Assembly (NCBI GenBank): GCA_948684385.1
Contig: CAPQCU010000002.1
Coordinates: 157,734-221,733 of the forward strand
Direction of reading: 5' to 3'
From: an uncultured bacterium
GTDB taxonomy: Bacteria > Cyanobacteriota > Vampirovibrionia > Gastranaerophilales > Gastranaerophilaceae
Length of the DNA: 64,000 bases
Below, piece by piece: positions 7,819 to 16,362 of this stretch (its first letter is position 1; every line of letters starts with the position of its first letter). Made by a program: the position numbers and the translations under genes. The notes beneath the pieces were generated by a model, which had not been told where the DNA came from, made no database searches, and saw only the letters and a list, made by a program, of their open reading frames with translations.

Positions 7819-9117
7819 CTAAGAAATTCTTCCAGGAACGACAACTCCGCCTTTTAAATTCTTTTTGTAGAATTCTACGTGCGGCTGCAATACGCTGTCA
7901 AGAACTTCAGGAAGCGCTTTATTCTGCATAACTGCTTCAACAATTTCCTGATAGCAAGTTGCAAATGCTCTAAGCTGGGTTACAGCACCTGCTGCTTCTG
8001 GAGTTAAGCCCAATTTTGAAGTTTCTACATATTCTTTGAAGAATGCGCCTGAAACTTCATAAGACTTAGTCAAAGCTCCAATATAAGCTTCTGCGTTTTC
8101 TGAGCAAATTCCTTTATCTACAGGAACAGTAAGCGCAAAAACAAGTTTGTTTGCAGGATTAAAATGTGCTTCTGCAGAATGGTGCATTGCATCCGGAACT
8201 TTTGCAACCTGTTTTAATGTATCTTTTACAGATTCGTTCTGCATTTGAGCGTGCCAGTAAACTGTGTTTTCAAACATTGAGCCCATATATTGATGAACAG
8301 AAGCTTCTATTCCGTTAAGCTTTGCATCTGCCCAGAAAATACCTTCTTTCAAAGCATCATTTAACTCTAAATCAGAAGAAAGTGAAAGAGATGAAATTTC
8401 CTGCGCTGACATTAACATTGATTTCATATCTTCTTTGCTCATGCCGGCAAAAGCAAGTGTAAATAAAGCGTGGTCGTCAAAAGCAGAAAATCTTCCGCCA
8501 ACATCATCGTGAATAAATAAATCGCCAAGCCAGCCGTTTTCGTTAGAAGTTCTTCTAAGTTCGCTCTTTTCAGCATTACCGTCTGTTACAGCAATAAAAT
8601 GTTTTGCAGCAGATTTTTTTGCTTCTTCTAAAGATTGTCCCTTTGAAACATAAGCGTCTTCAAGCATTTTTTGAACTCTTAAAAATCCGTCTTTTGTTTC
8701 AAAAGTTGAGCCTGATTTTGAAGCAATCAGATAATTAGAAGATAAAACATCTCCGCCTAATTTTTCCAAAAATCTTGCAAAGCTGATTGAATCAACATCT
8801 GAATAGAAATAAATAACATCAGAGTTGATGTTCAAGCCATTAATACTTAACATGTGTTCAACAGTGTGTTTTGAACCGCCAATACCCATAACGCTAAGTT
8901 TATTAACGCCTGTTTGAGATTTCAAGCTTGAAGCTAAAGAATAGATATCATCCAATCTTTTAGCCTGTTCCTGCGGTAAGTTTACCCAGTTTAAGAATTT
9001 TCCCGGCTGATTAGCACGTGAAGAAAATTCACTTACAAATTCTGATACTTTTGAAGCGTATTTTGAAAAATCTACGCCTGAAAAAGTTGTTTTTAATGAT
9101 GAATTTTTAGTTAACAT
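7819..9117 (-). CDS. pgi: Glucose-6-phosphate isomerase
   Basis: Interconverts glucose-6-phosphate and fructose-6-phosphate in glycolysis. The sugar-phosphate-binding SIS core is visible: VMGIGGSKHTVEHML (~75-89), SKSGSTFET (~136-144), the DDVGGRFSAFDDHALF loop (~205-220), and HQYMGSMFENTVYW. The end (HVEFYKKNL) is shorter than in E. coli Pgi, as in many cyanobacterial or Gram-positive enzymes; 432 residues fits the short class. The ATG is preceded by AAAGGAGAG, and an extended -10 TGCTATTAT lies about 35 nt further upstream. It is divergent from the DedA gene and ends in a strong terminator. Confidence 0.93.
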   Translation of the reverse strand: MLTKNSSLKTTFSGVDFSKYASKVSEFVSEFSSRANQPGKFLNWVNLPQEQAKRLDDIYSLASSLKSQTGVNKLSVMGIGGSKHTVEHMLSINGLNINSDVIYFYSDVDSISFARFLEKLGGDVLSSNYLIASKSGSTFETKDGFLRVQKMLEDAYVSKGQSLEEAKKSAAKHFIAVTDGNAEKSELRRTSNENGWLGDLFIHDDVGGRFSAFDDHALFTLAFAGMSKEDMKSMLMSAQEISSLSLSSDLELNDALKEGIFWADAKLNGIEASVHQYMGSMFENTVYWHAQMQNESVKDTLKQVAKVPDAMHHSAEAHFNPANKLVFALTVPVDKGICSENAEAYIGALTKSYEVSGAFFKEYVETSKLGLTPEAAGAVTQLRAFATCYQEIVEAVMQNKALPEVLDSVLQPHVEFYKKNLKGGVVVPGRIS

Positions 9118-9194
9118 ATTTAACTCTCCTTTTTTTATATAATAGCATAAGCATGTTTTTGTAGTATTATAAAGAAAAAGTTTGGGAGAGATTT

Positions 9195-9821
9195 ATGGAA
9201 TTTATTAATGCGCTACTTGCGTTCCTTGTTCAATTTATAGAGCACGTTATCACAATTATGGGACCGTGGGGAATAAGCTTGCTTATGGCAATCGAATCCT
9301 GTAACATTCCTCTCCCGAGTGAAGCAATTCTGCCATTTGCAGGCTATATCGTAAGCAAAGGAGAAATGAACTTCCACATTGCGGCTCTTGCCGGCGCTTT
9401 CGGCTGCGTTCTCGGCTCAATTCCTTCTTACTATCTCGGCTACTTTGGCGGACGTAAATTTATCGAAAAATACGGAAAGTACTTTTTAATCTCTCACAAA
9501 GACCTTGATGATGCTGACAGGTGGGTCGAAAAATACGGAGACTGGGCTTTCTTTATCTGCAGAATGCTGCCTGTTGTCAGAACATTTATTTCGCTCCCTG
9601 CAGGAATTTTGAGAGCAAAAAAACGCATTTTCTTTACCCTGACATTTTTAGGTTCTCTTGTCTGGAGCTATCTGCTTGTATACGTTGGTGTAAAATTCGG
9701 GCAGAACATGGAAGCATTCAAACACATCTGGCACAAATTCGACATCTTAATCATTGCAGTGGTTGGAATTCTCGGAATATTGTACTTATACAAACACTTC
9801 AAACATTTAAAAGAAAGTTAG
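9195..9821 (+). CDS. DedA-family membrane protein
   Basis: DedA (SNARE-associated) proteins are polytopic inner-membrane proteins; some flip undecaprenyl phosphate or phosphatidylethanolamine and support membrane-potential and envelope homeostasis. The family pattern is plain: MAIESCNIPLPSEAILPFAGY (residues ~30-50), GSIPSYYLGYFGGRKFIEKYG (~77-97), and the FICRMLPVVRTFISLPAG (~117-134) re-entrant-loop motif with its conserved R and P. It is 208 residues with a basic C-terminus. Start ATG with GGGAGAG upstream. It is separated by ~32 bp from the CheR-like gene. Confidence 0.92.
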   Translation: MEFINALLAFLVQFIEHVITIMGPWGISLLMAIESCNIPLPSEAILPFAGYIVSKGEMNFHIAALAGAFGCVLGSIPSYYLGYFGGRKFIEKYGKYFLISHKDLDDADRWVEKYGDWAFFICRMLPVVRTFISLPAGILRAKKRIFFTLTFLGSLVWSYLLVYVGVKFGQNMEAFKHIWHKFDILIIAVVGILGILYLYKHFKHLKES

Positions 9822-9853
9822 CAAAAAATATTTTCACGTGTTTTGTAACAGGT

Positions 9854-10606
9854 ATGAGAATTATGCCCGTTACAACTTTATATAATAAGAGACCTTCTTT
9901 CCGTTCTATGTCCTGCGATTATAAACTAAATGGTCAGGAAATGGGACTATATACATGGATGTTCAGGGATGACGTAAACTGGAGAAAGCTTGCTCTTTTA
10001 GAGTCAGTAAATTTTTCAAACAAAGATAAAGTTAACATAATACAATTTGCTCCTTCTGACGGTTCAGAAGGATATACCCAGATACTATCACTTTTATTAC
10101 ACAGCCCGGAAGATGCAGAAAAATTTTTACCGATACAAGCTTATGACATTAATCCAGATATAGTTAATAGCGCAAATAAAGGCTATTTAAATTTAAATAT
10201 CGGAGATATCGAAAGATTAGCAAAAAACGGCGTTAATGTTGAGAAATGTTTTCCCGGTTCTCTGCAATACTATATTGAAAATAAAAACAGTGAAAAGCTA
10301 ATATTCAAAACATTCAAAGTTGCAGAAGAGTTAACTAAAAAGATTAAGTTTAATCAAGGTGATATGTTTAAAATTCTTCCTCAAATCAAAGATGATTCAA
10401 ATACTGTTATTTTTGCCAGAAACTCAATCGGTTATTATGATGAAAAAACAAGAGAAGCTTTTATAAGTAAAGCTTCAAAAGTTCTAAAAGCCGGCAGTTT
10501 ATTTATTATTGGGCTTTTAGAAGAAGAGTGGGGACTTGAATATGTTATGCGAAGATATGGTTTTAAAAAAGTAATCAGAAATGTTTTTAGAAAAGGCGCC
10601 CTATAG
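9854..10606 (+). CDS. CheR-like SAM-dependent methyltransferase
   Basis: The fold resembles the catalytic domain of CheR protein-glutamate methyltransferase. Motif I is IIQFAPSDGSEGYTQILSLL, then a DINPDIVNSANKGYLN segment that matches the CheR DI...A..G.Y pattern, then FNQGDMFKIL and FARNSIGYYDEKTREAF, the counterpart of CheR's fcRNvliYF. The CheR N-terminal helical domain is missing, and no chemoreceptor genes are nearby, so the substrate is unknown. The N-terminus RIMPVTTLYNKRPSFRSM recalls the leaders of three other proteins here (see findings). Starts at 9854 or 9863 are possible; both lack a good Shine-Dalgarno. The stop codon falls in the loop of a terminator hairpin. Confidence 0.7.
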   Translation: MRIMPVTTLYNKRPSFRSMSCDYKLNGQEMGLYTWMFRDDVNWRKLALLESVNFSNKDKVNIIQFAPSDGSEGYTQILSLLLHSPEDAEKFLPIQAYDINPDIVNSANKGYLNLNIGDIERLAKNGVNVEKCFPGSLQYYIENKNSEKLIFKTFKVAEELTKKIKFNQGDMFKILPQIKDDSNTVIFARNSIGYYDEKTREAFISKASKVLKAGSLFIIGLLEEEWGLEYVMRRYGFKKVIRNVFRKGAL

Positions 10607-10614
10607 GCGCCTTT
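10592..10614. terminator. Bidirectional terminator between convergent genes
   Basis: AAAGGCGCC and GGCGCCTTT arms (9 bp) with a 5-nt loop that holds the CheR-like gene's stop codon. It lies 9 bp from the stop of the convergent ferritin-like gene. Confidence 0.75.
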
Positions 10615-10622
10615 ACAATTTA

Positions 10623-11942
10623 TTATATGAGCTCTTCTTTTTCTTCTTTTCTTTCTTCGTGAAGCTGAATCATATCTTCAAGTTCATCCGGCATTACGGT
10701 ATTATCTGCAACCCCTTCTTTTTGCAAACCTTTTTCCAGGATTTTAACTTCTTTTTCTTCAAACTTATCACCTGTTTCAACAATATCTCTGTCATGATAA
10801 ATCTGAACAAGTCTTATTGAATTTTCTGTAGGAGAGCTTATTTCATTTGCTCTTTCCTGAATCTTATAGCTTGGCCAATCTTCAGGCAGCTCAGCAATAG
10901 TAGTATATCCCATTTCTGTATCCAATCGTTTGTCTACTTCATTTACAAGCACTTTACGCACGTAATCTTTCTGGCTCTGGAATCTGCAAGGAATAACAAC
11001 TTTTGAGCCAACAACTTCTTCAGGGTCACGACCTTCGTATTTCTTAAAGAGCTCTGCTGCAATCTGCAAATGACCGAGTTCTATATCAAGGCAAACTTCC
11101 CAGAGAGCTTTAACCTTGTCATCAACTTCGTCTTCAACGCAAGTATAGTAGTTACAAACTTCTGTAAATTCATGAAGCAGGAATTTTTCCCACAAGCTTT
11201 CAGAAGGGTCAATCAAAGACTCATACATAGTAACGTGTTCCTCTTCGACATCTTTGATTTCTGCATAAGTTTCTCTTAAAACATGATCTGCATACATAAA
11301 TCCGTGTTCAGCATAATAATTATGAGTCTGCTGCTCACCTGCAACAAGAGTTAAAATATTAACTTTTGTTTGAGGATCAGCAGTTGATTTATCATAATGG
11401 TTTCTAAGTCTCATAGCGTTACAGTTATGGTGGTGCTGGGTAGGACGTCCGACAACAATATCAGTCTGTCCCTGTACAATTTCATTTGGTTTAACACCTT
11501 CAACCATATACGCAAACTGGCTATATCTGTACAAATGGTCAAAATCTTCTAAAAGTCCGAAATTAAAAGTTTCTTTAACATATTCGTCCGGTTCATTCTG
11601 AGCCATCCAGGCAGTTAAATCAACAGCAACCTGTTCATAGCCAAGAGTAGTTTCAAGAACAGACTGGTCAGCAGGTGCCATCCAGTTCATAGTTGTTTGC
11701 TGGGAATCTTCAATTCTGCTGATTTTTGCAATTACTGCTTTATCTGTATCATCAATTAAATACCTGTTAAGCTGGTGTTTAAATCCCCACGCTTCAACTT
11801 CTATACCGTTCATCAAAATTTGTCTGGTTCTTGTGTAACAATCTACAGTTGATTTATTATAAGGCTTTCCTACAATCTGGTGCCAATTTCTTAATTGTTT
11901 CTCAATAGGAAGCCCTTTTTCTTTTAATGGATTAAAACTCAT
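10623..11942 (-). CDS. Ferritin-like (diiron-type) protein of unknown function
   Basis: 439 residues, mostly helical, with repeated metal-ligand patterns: E103 in LGYEQVAVDLTAW, LLEDFDHLYRYSQF (E132, H136), AGEQQTHNYYAEH (E203, H207), DVEEEHVTMYESL (E235, H236) and CLDIELGHLQIAAELF (E288, H291). These E..H-bearing helices suggest a four-helix diiron bundle, possibly two, as in ferritin-like oxidases. The His-rich QHHHNCN loop (~170) is unusual. The last ~60 residues are acidic and lysine-rich (EERKEEKEELI). Start ATG with AAAGGCGG upstream. It stands alone between a terminator and a divergent accessory patch. The reaction is not known. Confidence 0.6.
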   Translation of the reverse strand: MSFNPLKEKGLPIEKQLRNWHQIVGKPYNKSTVDCYTRTRQILMNGIEVEAWGFKHQLNRYLIDDTDKAVIAKISRIEDSQQTTMNWMAPADQSVLETTLGYEQVAVDLTAWMAQNEPDEYVKETFNFGLLEDFDHLYRYSQFAYMVEGVKPNEIVQGQTDIVVGRPTQHHHNCNAMRLRNHYDKSTADPQTKVNILTLVAGEQQTHNYYAEHGFMYADHVLRETYAEIKDVEEEHVTMYESLIDPSESLWEKFLLHEFTEVCNYYTCVEDEVDDKVKALWEVCLDIELGHLQIAAELFKKYEGRDPEEVVGSKVVIPCRFQSQKDYVRKVLVNEVDKRLDTEMGYTTIAELPEDWPSYKIQERANEISSPTENSIRLVQIYHDRDIVETGDKFEEKEVKILEKGLQKEGVADNTVMPDELEDMIQLHEERKEEKEELI

Positions 11943-12042
11943 TATATCCGCCTTTCTGCAGATTAGCTCTGCAAAGAAAGATTAAAAAAAATTGATATAA
12001 TATTAATCCCGCAGGCAGGTATTAATAAAGCGGACAAAATTA

Positions 12043-12051
12043 TGGTATAAT
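12043..12051 (+). promoter_or_regulatory. Extended -10 promoter
   Basis: TGGTATAAT; transcription would start near 12058, giving a ~19-nt leader with GGGAG before the TTG start at 12077. Confidence 0.6.
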
Positions 12052-12076
12052 AATATAGTTACCGGGAGTATATAAA

Positions 12077-12634
12077 TTGTCCAAACAAATAAATCCTAAT
12101 GCTATTTTAGAAGATAAGAGATTTAAAATTGATTTAGATTTTTACCAGAAATTAACACAAACAAACGTCATTGTAGATTATGAAATAAGAAATATAAAAC
12201 TCAAAGATATCAAAAGGTCCTGGAAAAACAAAATATTAAATTTAGAAGAAACTCACCCGTATTTATATCTTAAAGGTCAAATTGAACAATACGAGCAGTA
12301 TTGTGTTGAAAATGCAAAACTTAGCAATTTTGAAATGAATAGAGAAAAATTTGACAACTTAATACAAGATATTAAGAACAATTCACATAACAAACTTTAT
12401 ATGCCAATTGTTAACTCCAAAAACAATATAATTCTGGATGGTCAGCATAGATGCTGTATTCTGTATCATTTGTACGGAGGAAATTATACTCTTCAATGTT
12501 TATTTATAACAATATCTCCTAAAAAGTATCACTATACTTTATTGCAGCGAATTTTCTCCGTCAGAAACTCTTACGGAGGTCAGCATAAACTCGTTACAAT
12601 ACTCGGAATAAAATTAAAATTCCGGCGTAAATAA
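12077..12634 (+). CDS. ParB/sulfiredoxin-fold-like protein with glycan-locus-type tail
   Basis: 185 residues with a TTG start (GGGAG 9-10 nt upstream). Central residues read VNSKNNIILDGQHRCCILYHL, close to the DGxHR motif of ParB-N/sulfiredoxin-like nucleotidase folds. The preceding KLYMPIV strand fits. The C-terminus, TILGIKLKFRRK, resembles short tails often seen on polysaccharide-locus proteins. It overlaps the 3' end of the convergent HNH nuclease gene by 21 bp. Function is unknown; it could be an accessory cell-surface-glycan gene or a defence-associated partner of the nuclease. Only the DGQHR motif is firm. Confidence 0.55.
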   Translation: MSKQINPNAILEDKRFKIDLDFYQKLTQTNVIVDYEIRNIKLKDIKRSWKNKILNLEETHPYLYLKGQIEQYEQYCVENAKLSNFEMNREKFDNLIQDIKNNSHNKLYMPIVNSKNNIILDGQHRCCILYHLYGGNYTLQCLFITISPKKYHYTLLQRIFSVRNSYGGQHKLVTILGIKLKFRRK

Positions 12635-13921
12635 AACTTTCGAATTAATATCTCTTATCTTTTCTATTAAGATTTTTTTATCTGTATATTTTATATTTTC
12701 TTTGAGCAAAAAATGAGCTATAGCATGGCAATTTGGACATAACGTAATTAAATCATCATTACTTACCTTTTTTATTCCATCAGTTTTAGATAAAGGCATT
12801 AAATGATGAGCTTCTACAATTTTATTCCGAAACCTAAATCCGCATACAACACAGGAATAATTGTCTCTATTCTTTACTTCAACAACAACTTCTCTATTAC
12901 GACTTGTAGCTAAAACCGTTCTTTCTACCTCTTCTCCTTCAAATCTTTCTTTTTGTTCAGACATATTTGACACGGTTTTTCCGGTCGGAATTAATTGTTT
13001 AGGATAACCGCATTGTTTTGCTATTAATTCAAATAAATCTTTAGATATTTCTGTCAAATATCTTCTTTGTTTAACTTTACAAAAATCATAATTCCAGGGA
13101 GTATTCTCATTATTTTGTGGCACTAAAATTGAATGTGTTTGCAAAAGAGATTTAATCTCTGCAAGATTAATCGGAGTGATATTAGTAAATTCTTCTACTG
13201 ATACACGACACCAAATCCTTCCATCTTCGTGTTTAAATGTTTCAGGAAATGAAACTGCAGTTAAAATTCTAAATATGCCTCCTTGCTCATTTATGTATGA
13301 TAAAAATTTATCTCCCTTATTTATTTTTTGTACAAGCTTATGTCCGCTATCTTTAGTATCACAGGGAGCTTGTACATAAATTTTGTTCTTTGGATACTCT
13401 CGTCTTTGATTTACCCAAAAATAATGAGCAACAGAATAAGTGCTATCATCTTGAAAACATGCATTATTTTCATCATTAAGATAATCAATTAGCATTTGCC
13501 ATTTATTATTTTTAAAACTTTCTGCAACTTTTTGACGTTCATCAGCAATAATTTCTTCGTCTGTTTTATCTGAATTCACCAAACTTTTATATAATGCTAA
13601 AAAACCACTACCCGGGAGTAAATTATTTTCCTTGCCTCCAATTCCAACAGAAATCAAAGGTAAACCAAGCTTAGAGCAAATTGTTGACAAATTTCCTGCA
13701 TAAATTCCTATATCGCTATCATCCGGAGAAGAAGGTTTATCAAATCTTTTATTGTACGATATATGATACTTATAATGCTCATCAATCATATCGGCAACTT
13801 GCGCGTAACTAAATGGTTTGACAGCTAATTCTTTATTTGATAATAATAAATTAGCTATCATTTTTGATTGTTTTGAAAGCATTTTATCATTATCAACCTT
13901 AATATAATCTTTGATTTTCAT
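12614..13921 (-). CDS. HNH endonuclease with EVE-like domain (candidate modification-dependent restriction enzyme)
   Basis: 435 residues. The C-terminus is a complete HNH/zinc nuclease: CVVCG, then VEAHHLMPLSK with the catalytic HH, then ITLCPNCHAIAH. The middle (~175-260) has the features of an EVE/PUA-type base reader: a short strand YVQAPCD, GDKFLSYINEQGGIFRILTAV, IWCRVSVEEF and a trailing helix. The N-terminal ~100 residues (FSYAQVADMIDEHYKYH) are a separate helical domain. EVE or SRA domains joined to HNH nucleases are known type IV restriction arrangements. Start ATG with GGAAGG. Next to tRNA-Arg, a common integration site. Confidence 0.7.
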   Translation of the reverse strand: MKIKDYIKVDNDKMLSKQSKMIANLLLSNKELAVKPFSYAQVADMIDEHYKYHISYNKRFDKPSSPDDSDIGIYAGNLSTICSKLGLPLISVGIGGKENNLLPGSGFLALYKSLVNSDKTDEEIIADERQKVAESFKNNKWQMLIDYLNDENNACFQDDSTYSVAHYFWVNQRREYPKNKIYVQAPCDTKDSGHKLVQKINKGDKFLSYINEQGGIFRILTAVSFPETFKHEDGRIWCRVSVEEFTNITPINLAEIKSLLQTHSILVPQNNENTPWNYDFCKVKQRRYLTEISKDLFELIAKQCGYPKQLIPTGKTVSNMSEQKERFEGEEVERTVLATSRNREVVVEVKNRDNYSCVVCGFRFRNKIVEAHHLMPLSKTDGIKKVSNDDLITLCPNCHAIAHFLLKENIKYTDKKILIEKIRDINSKVLFTPEF

Positions 13922-13994
13922 CTAAACAACCTTCCTGCAGAATACAAAACAAAAAAAGGCTCAGAACCCAGTCCTTGCCTTATTTTTAAAAATT

Positions 13995-14068
13995 TACGCC
14001 CGGCGCGATTCGAACGCGCGACCCTCTGCTTAGAAGGCAGATGCTCTATCCAGCTGAGCTACGGACGC
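13995..14068 (-). tRNA. tRNA-Arg (UCU anticodon)
   Basis: The minus strand folds as a full cloverleaf: acceptor GCGTCCG pairing with CGGGCGT (G-U closing pair), T8-A9, D-arm GCTC..GAGC, anticodon stem CTGCC TTCTAAG with anticodon TCT, and T-arm GCGCG TTCGAAT CGCGC. Discriminator A; CCA is not encoded. It reads AGA codons, which are common here. It lies 74 bp upstream of an HNH nuclease gene. Confidence 0.95.
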
Positions 14069-14152
14069 ATAATACCATTGCCGTAATCCAAGAATATCAC
14101 ATAAATCTTTTTTTGCAAGTAGTTTATTATCTAAAAATAAATCAGGCACTAG

Positions 14153-14252
14153 GGTAATAGATTTTATATCAAAATTTTTGTTTAATATATGTATTAAATC
14201 TTTTTCATACTTCCAGCTATTCTTAATTCCAAGAGCCTAACGGCTCTTTTTC
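14153..14252 (+). ncRNA. Candidate small RNA, copy A (conserved hairpin, 34-nt core, terminator)
   Basis: From 14181 the plus strand has a hairpin TTTAATA/TATTAAA with loop TATG, a 34-nt stretch identical to a second locus (61817-61850), then a terminator stem AGAGCC/GGCTCT followed by a T-run. The partner at 61771 has the same stems but different loops (ATTG; TTTAT instead of TAAC) and the same 28-nt spacing from a shared GGTAATAGATTT. Conserved stems with changing loops favour an RNA. The minus strand also reads LGIKNSWKYEKDLI in both copies, so a gene relic is the alternative. The 5' end is not determined. Confidence 0.5.
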
Positions 14253-14262
14253 TTTGTGCTAC

Positions 14263-14377
14263 GCACGTAGACATTCTTCCAAACCGGTATTAAGACTACA
14301 AGTCGGAATTATTTACCCCCGCACGTAGACATTCTGCCAAACTTGTATTATAACTACAGGCTAGAATTATTTACCCC
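14263..14377 (-). repeat. Two tandem copies of the GGGGTAAAT repeat (type 2, 57-58 bp)
   Basis: Units 14263-14320 and 14321-14377 both start GCACGTAGACATTCT and end ATTATTTACCCC on the plus strand, with ACTACA in the middle. On the minus strand the array begins within a few bases of the stop of the REC-GGDEF-REC gene. Confidence 0.75.
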
Positions 14378-14387
14378 TTTACCCCCA

Positions 14388-15659
14388 TCACCGCAGGAAA
14401 TGCTCAACCCACCTTATCAAATCTGAAATCTCATAAGGCTTCGGAAGATACAAATCAGCTCCGGAATCTAAAATCGCATATTTATCATGAATAGATGACG
14501 TTACAATAAATTTCGTATTTACAAACTCCTGCCCATGTTTCATTTTACGCAAAATTTCAAGCCCCGAAAGCTCATCTCCGCTATCCATGATTATTATAGA
14601 CGGCTGACATGCAGACTCTGCGTCAAATTTATCTAAAACCTCATACCCCTGAAGCTCCAGAGCTGTTCTTATTAAATAACTCAAAGATTCGTCCGGTTCC
14701 TGAATAAAAACAGTCCTGTCAAACCCTTCACATAAAACAGAATCAGATGCTGATAATTTTGCTCTCTCAATTGCGTAATTTGAACCTGAAGGTATCTTTG
14801 CAAGCTTCTTTACCTCAAAAAGCTTGTCCAAAAGCAAATCAACAGAGCTTATTAAATTAAACCCTTCTACAATACCTCCAATCAAAACAGATACAAAATT
14901 AATCCGCATGCCGGCATATCTTTCGCCTTTAAGCAAAGTATAACCGCGTTTTGAATCAGCTTCAGAATAAAATTTAGGCATTACAGTATCAAAAGCAAAA
15001 ACCAGAAAAGCAGCAAGCTTTTCTGCAGTAAAACAATTTGTTACTATAACAAAATTGTTTTCATCATACCTGCCAAAGAAATCTGTCTCGTCAAGAGCAG
15101 ATTTTGTTATTGCAACAAATGTTTGGATTAGCTTATCTGCTGCAACTTCAGTATAAATTTCAGCATAATTTTTTAAATTCTCAAACCCTGCAAGTAAAAC
15201 TGCCTGATTTTCTGAATTCAAAGCTCTTTTAAGCGTTTTTCTGACAATTTTCTGATTAGGAAGCAAAGTTGTTATATCCAGATTAGATTCTACATCACGC
15301 CTTAAATGAGCTCCAATACGGATTTTAAACTCTTCTATATTAACCGGCTCACTCAAAAAATCATCCGCACCGTTTTTCAGAACTTCAATTCTGTCTTCAG
15401 CATCCGCAGATTTTGACAACGCAATAATTACAGGTCTTGTGTCAAAAGTTAACGCCCTGATTTTCGCACAAAATCCTGTAAGCTTTTCTTCGATGCTATC
15501 TGATACAATTATCATGTCCGGTTCGAGCTTCTGTATAGCAGAAATTGCTTCATTAAGAGCTCTTGCCACAACTACATTCACATCCCCGTTTTCGAGAGAT
15601 TTTTTGTATTTTGTTGATAATTCGACGCGCTTATCTATAATCAGGATTGTTGAGAGCAT
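14388..15659 (-). CDS. REC - degenerate GGDEF - REC response regulator
   Basis: 423 residues. An N-terminal receiver domain (phospho-acceptor Asp in IIVSDS, ~residue 55) is followed by a GGDEF-fold domain starting TTLLPNQKIV (~135). Its signature is FFGRYDENNFVIV in place of RYGGDEF, so it should not make cyclic-di-GMP. A second receiver domain fills the C-terminus (Asp in SIIIMDSGDELSG; later VTSS and lysine in YLPKPYE). Such a protein may act as a scaffold or phospho-sink for the kinase that precedes it; the genes overlap by 19 nt. Its stop is followed at once by the GGGGTAAAT repeat array. Confidence 0.78.
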   Translation of the reverse strand: MLSTILIIDKRVELSTKYKKSLENGDVNVVVARALNEAISAIQKLEPDMIIVSDSIEEKLTGFCAKIRALTFDTRPVIIALSKSADAEDRIEVLKNGADDFLSEPVNIEEFKIRIGAHLRRDVESNLDITTLLPNQKIVRKTLKRALNSENQAVLLAGFENLKNYAEIYTEVAADKLIQTFVAITKSALDETDFFGRYDENNFVIVTNCFTAEKLAAFLVFAFDTVMPKFYSEADSKRGYTLLKGERYAGMRINFVSVLIGGIVEGFNLISSVDLLLDKLFEVKKLAKIPSGSNYAIERAKLSASDSVLCEGFDRTVFIQEPDESLSYLIRTALELQGYEVLDKFDAESACQPSIIIMDSGDELSGLEILRKMKHGQEFVNTKFIVTSSIHDKYAILDSGADLYLPKPYEISDLIRWVEHFLR

Positions 15660-16360
15660 TTTAACACCTCCTCCTGATTATAAACCGGAAACTCAAGATT
15701 AAAAATTGTCCCTTTATCCGTACCGCTTTGGAGCCAAATTCTTCCAGACATTGACTCAACAAGGTTTTTAGTAATATAAAGCCCCAGCCCGTTTCCCTGA
15801 GTCTTACTAGTAAGGTGATTTTCCAGCCTTACAAATTTGTCGAAAACTTTAGCTACATCTTCTTTTTTTATCCCGACACCTTCATCTTTTACACTCACTA
15901 AAATATTGTCAGAATTTGCAAAAGCAGTTGTAATCTCAACTGTTTTACCTATTTCTGAGTATTTGCAAGCATTGTCTATAAGGTTTGTCATAATCTGCTG
16001 AAACTTATCCTCATCCAGCCTTGCCGGAGGCAAATGATTATTAAAATGCGTAACAAACTGCTTATCTTTATATTTCATAGAAAGCATTTGAATAACTTTT
16101 TGTATAGAAGTATTTACCCCAACTTCTCGCAATATCGGCTTATCCGCGTTCATTTTTGAAACAGTCAGAATATTTTCCACAAGGTTAATCAGACGATTAG
16201 ACTGTTCTTCAATAATTTTAACGAACTTTTTTTTACTTTCTTCATCAAGCTTGTCCCATGAAGAAAGCAAAGTTTGAGAGAACCCCCTGATACTGGTCAG
16301 CGGGGTTCTCATTTCGTGTGAAACTGTTGATATAAATTCGTCTTGAATAGATTTATCCAT
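15641..16360 (-). CDS. Soluble sensor-less histidine kinase (HisKA + HATPase)
   Basis: 239 residues, with only the catalytic core of a histidine kinase. The H-box is STVSHEMRTPLTSI (~residues 12-25), the N-box is IMTNLIDNACKYSE (~130), the G1 box VKDEGVGI (~165) and the G2 box TQGNGLGLYITKNLV (~195). No transmembrane helix, PAS or receiver domain precedes it, so it must sense through a partner. It sits between a PC4-like gene (2 bp upstream) and the REC-GGDEF-REC regulator it overlaps. It is probably the phosphodonor for that protein. Confidence 0.9.
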   Translation of the reverse strand: MDKSIQDEFISTVSHEMRTPLTSIRGFSQTLLSSWDKLDEESKKKFVKIIEEQSNRLINLVENILTVSKMNADKPILREVGVNTSIQKVIQMLSMKYKDKQFVTHFNNHLPPARLDEDKFQQIMTNLIDNACKYSEIGKTVEITTAFANSDNILVSVKDEGVGIKKEDVAKVFDKFVRLENHLTSKTQGNGLGLYITKNLVESMSGRIWLQSGTDKGTIFNLEFPVYNQEEVLKCSQQS

Positions 16361-16362
16361 AT

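Noticed and set aside
9521..9853. Long upstream extension of the CheR-like frame
   Set aside because: It runs in another frame through the DedA gene, with low-likelihood composition; the methyltransferase begins at 9854 or 9863.
14263..14377. Two-unit CRISPR or integron attC array
   Set aside because: Units are adjacent with no spacers, no cas or integrase genes are near, and the same units occur singly at other loci.
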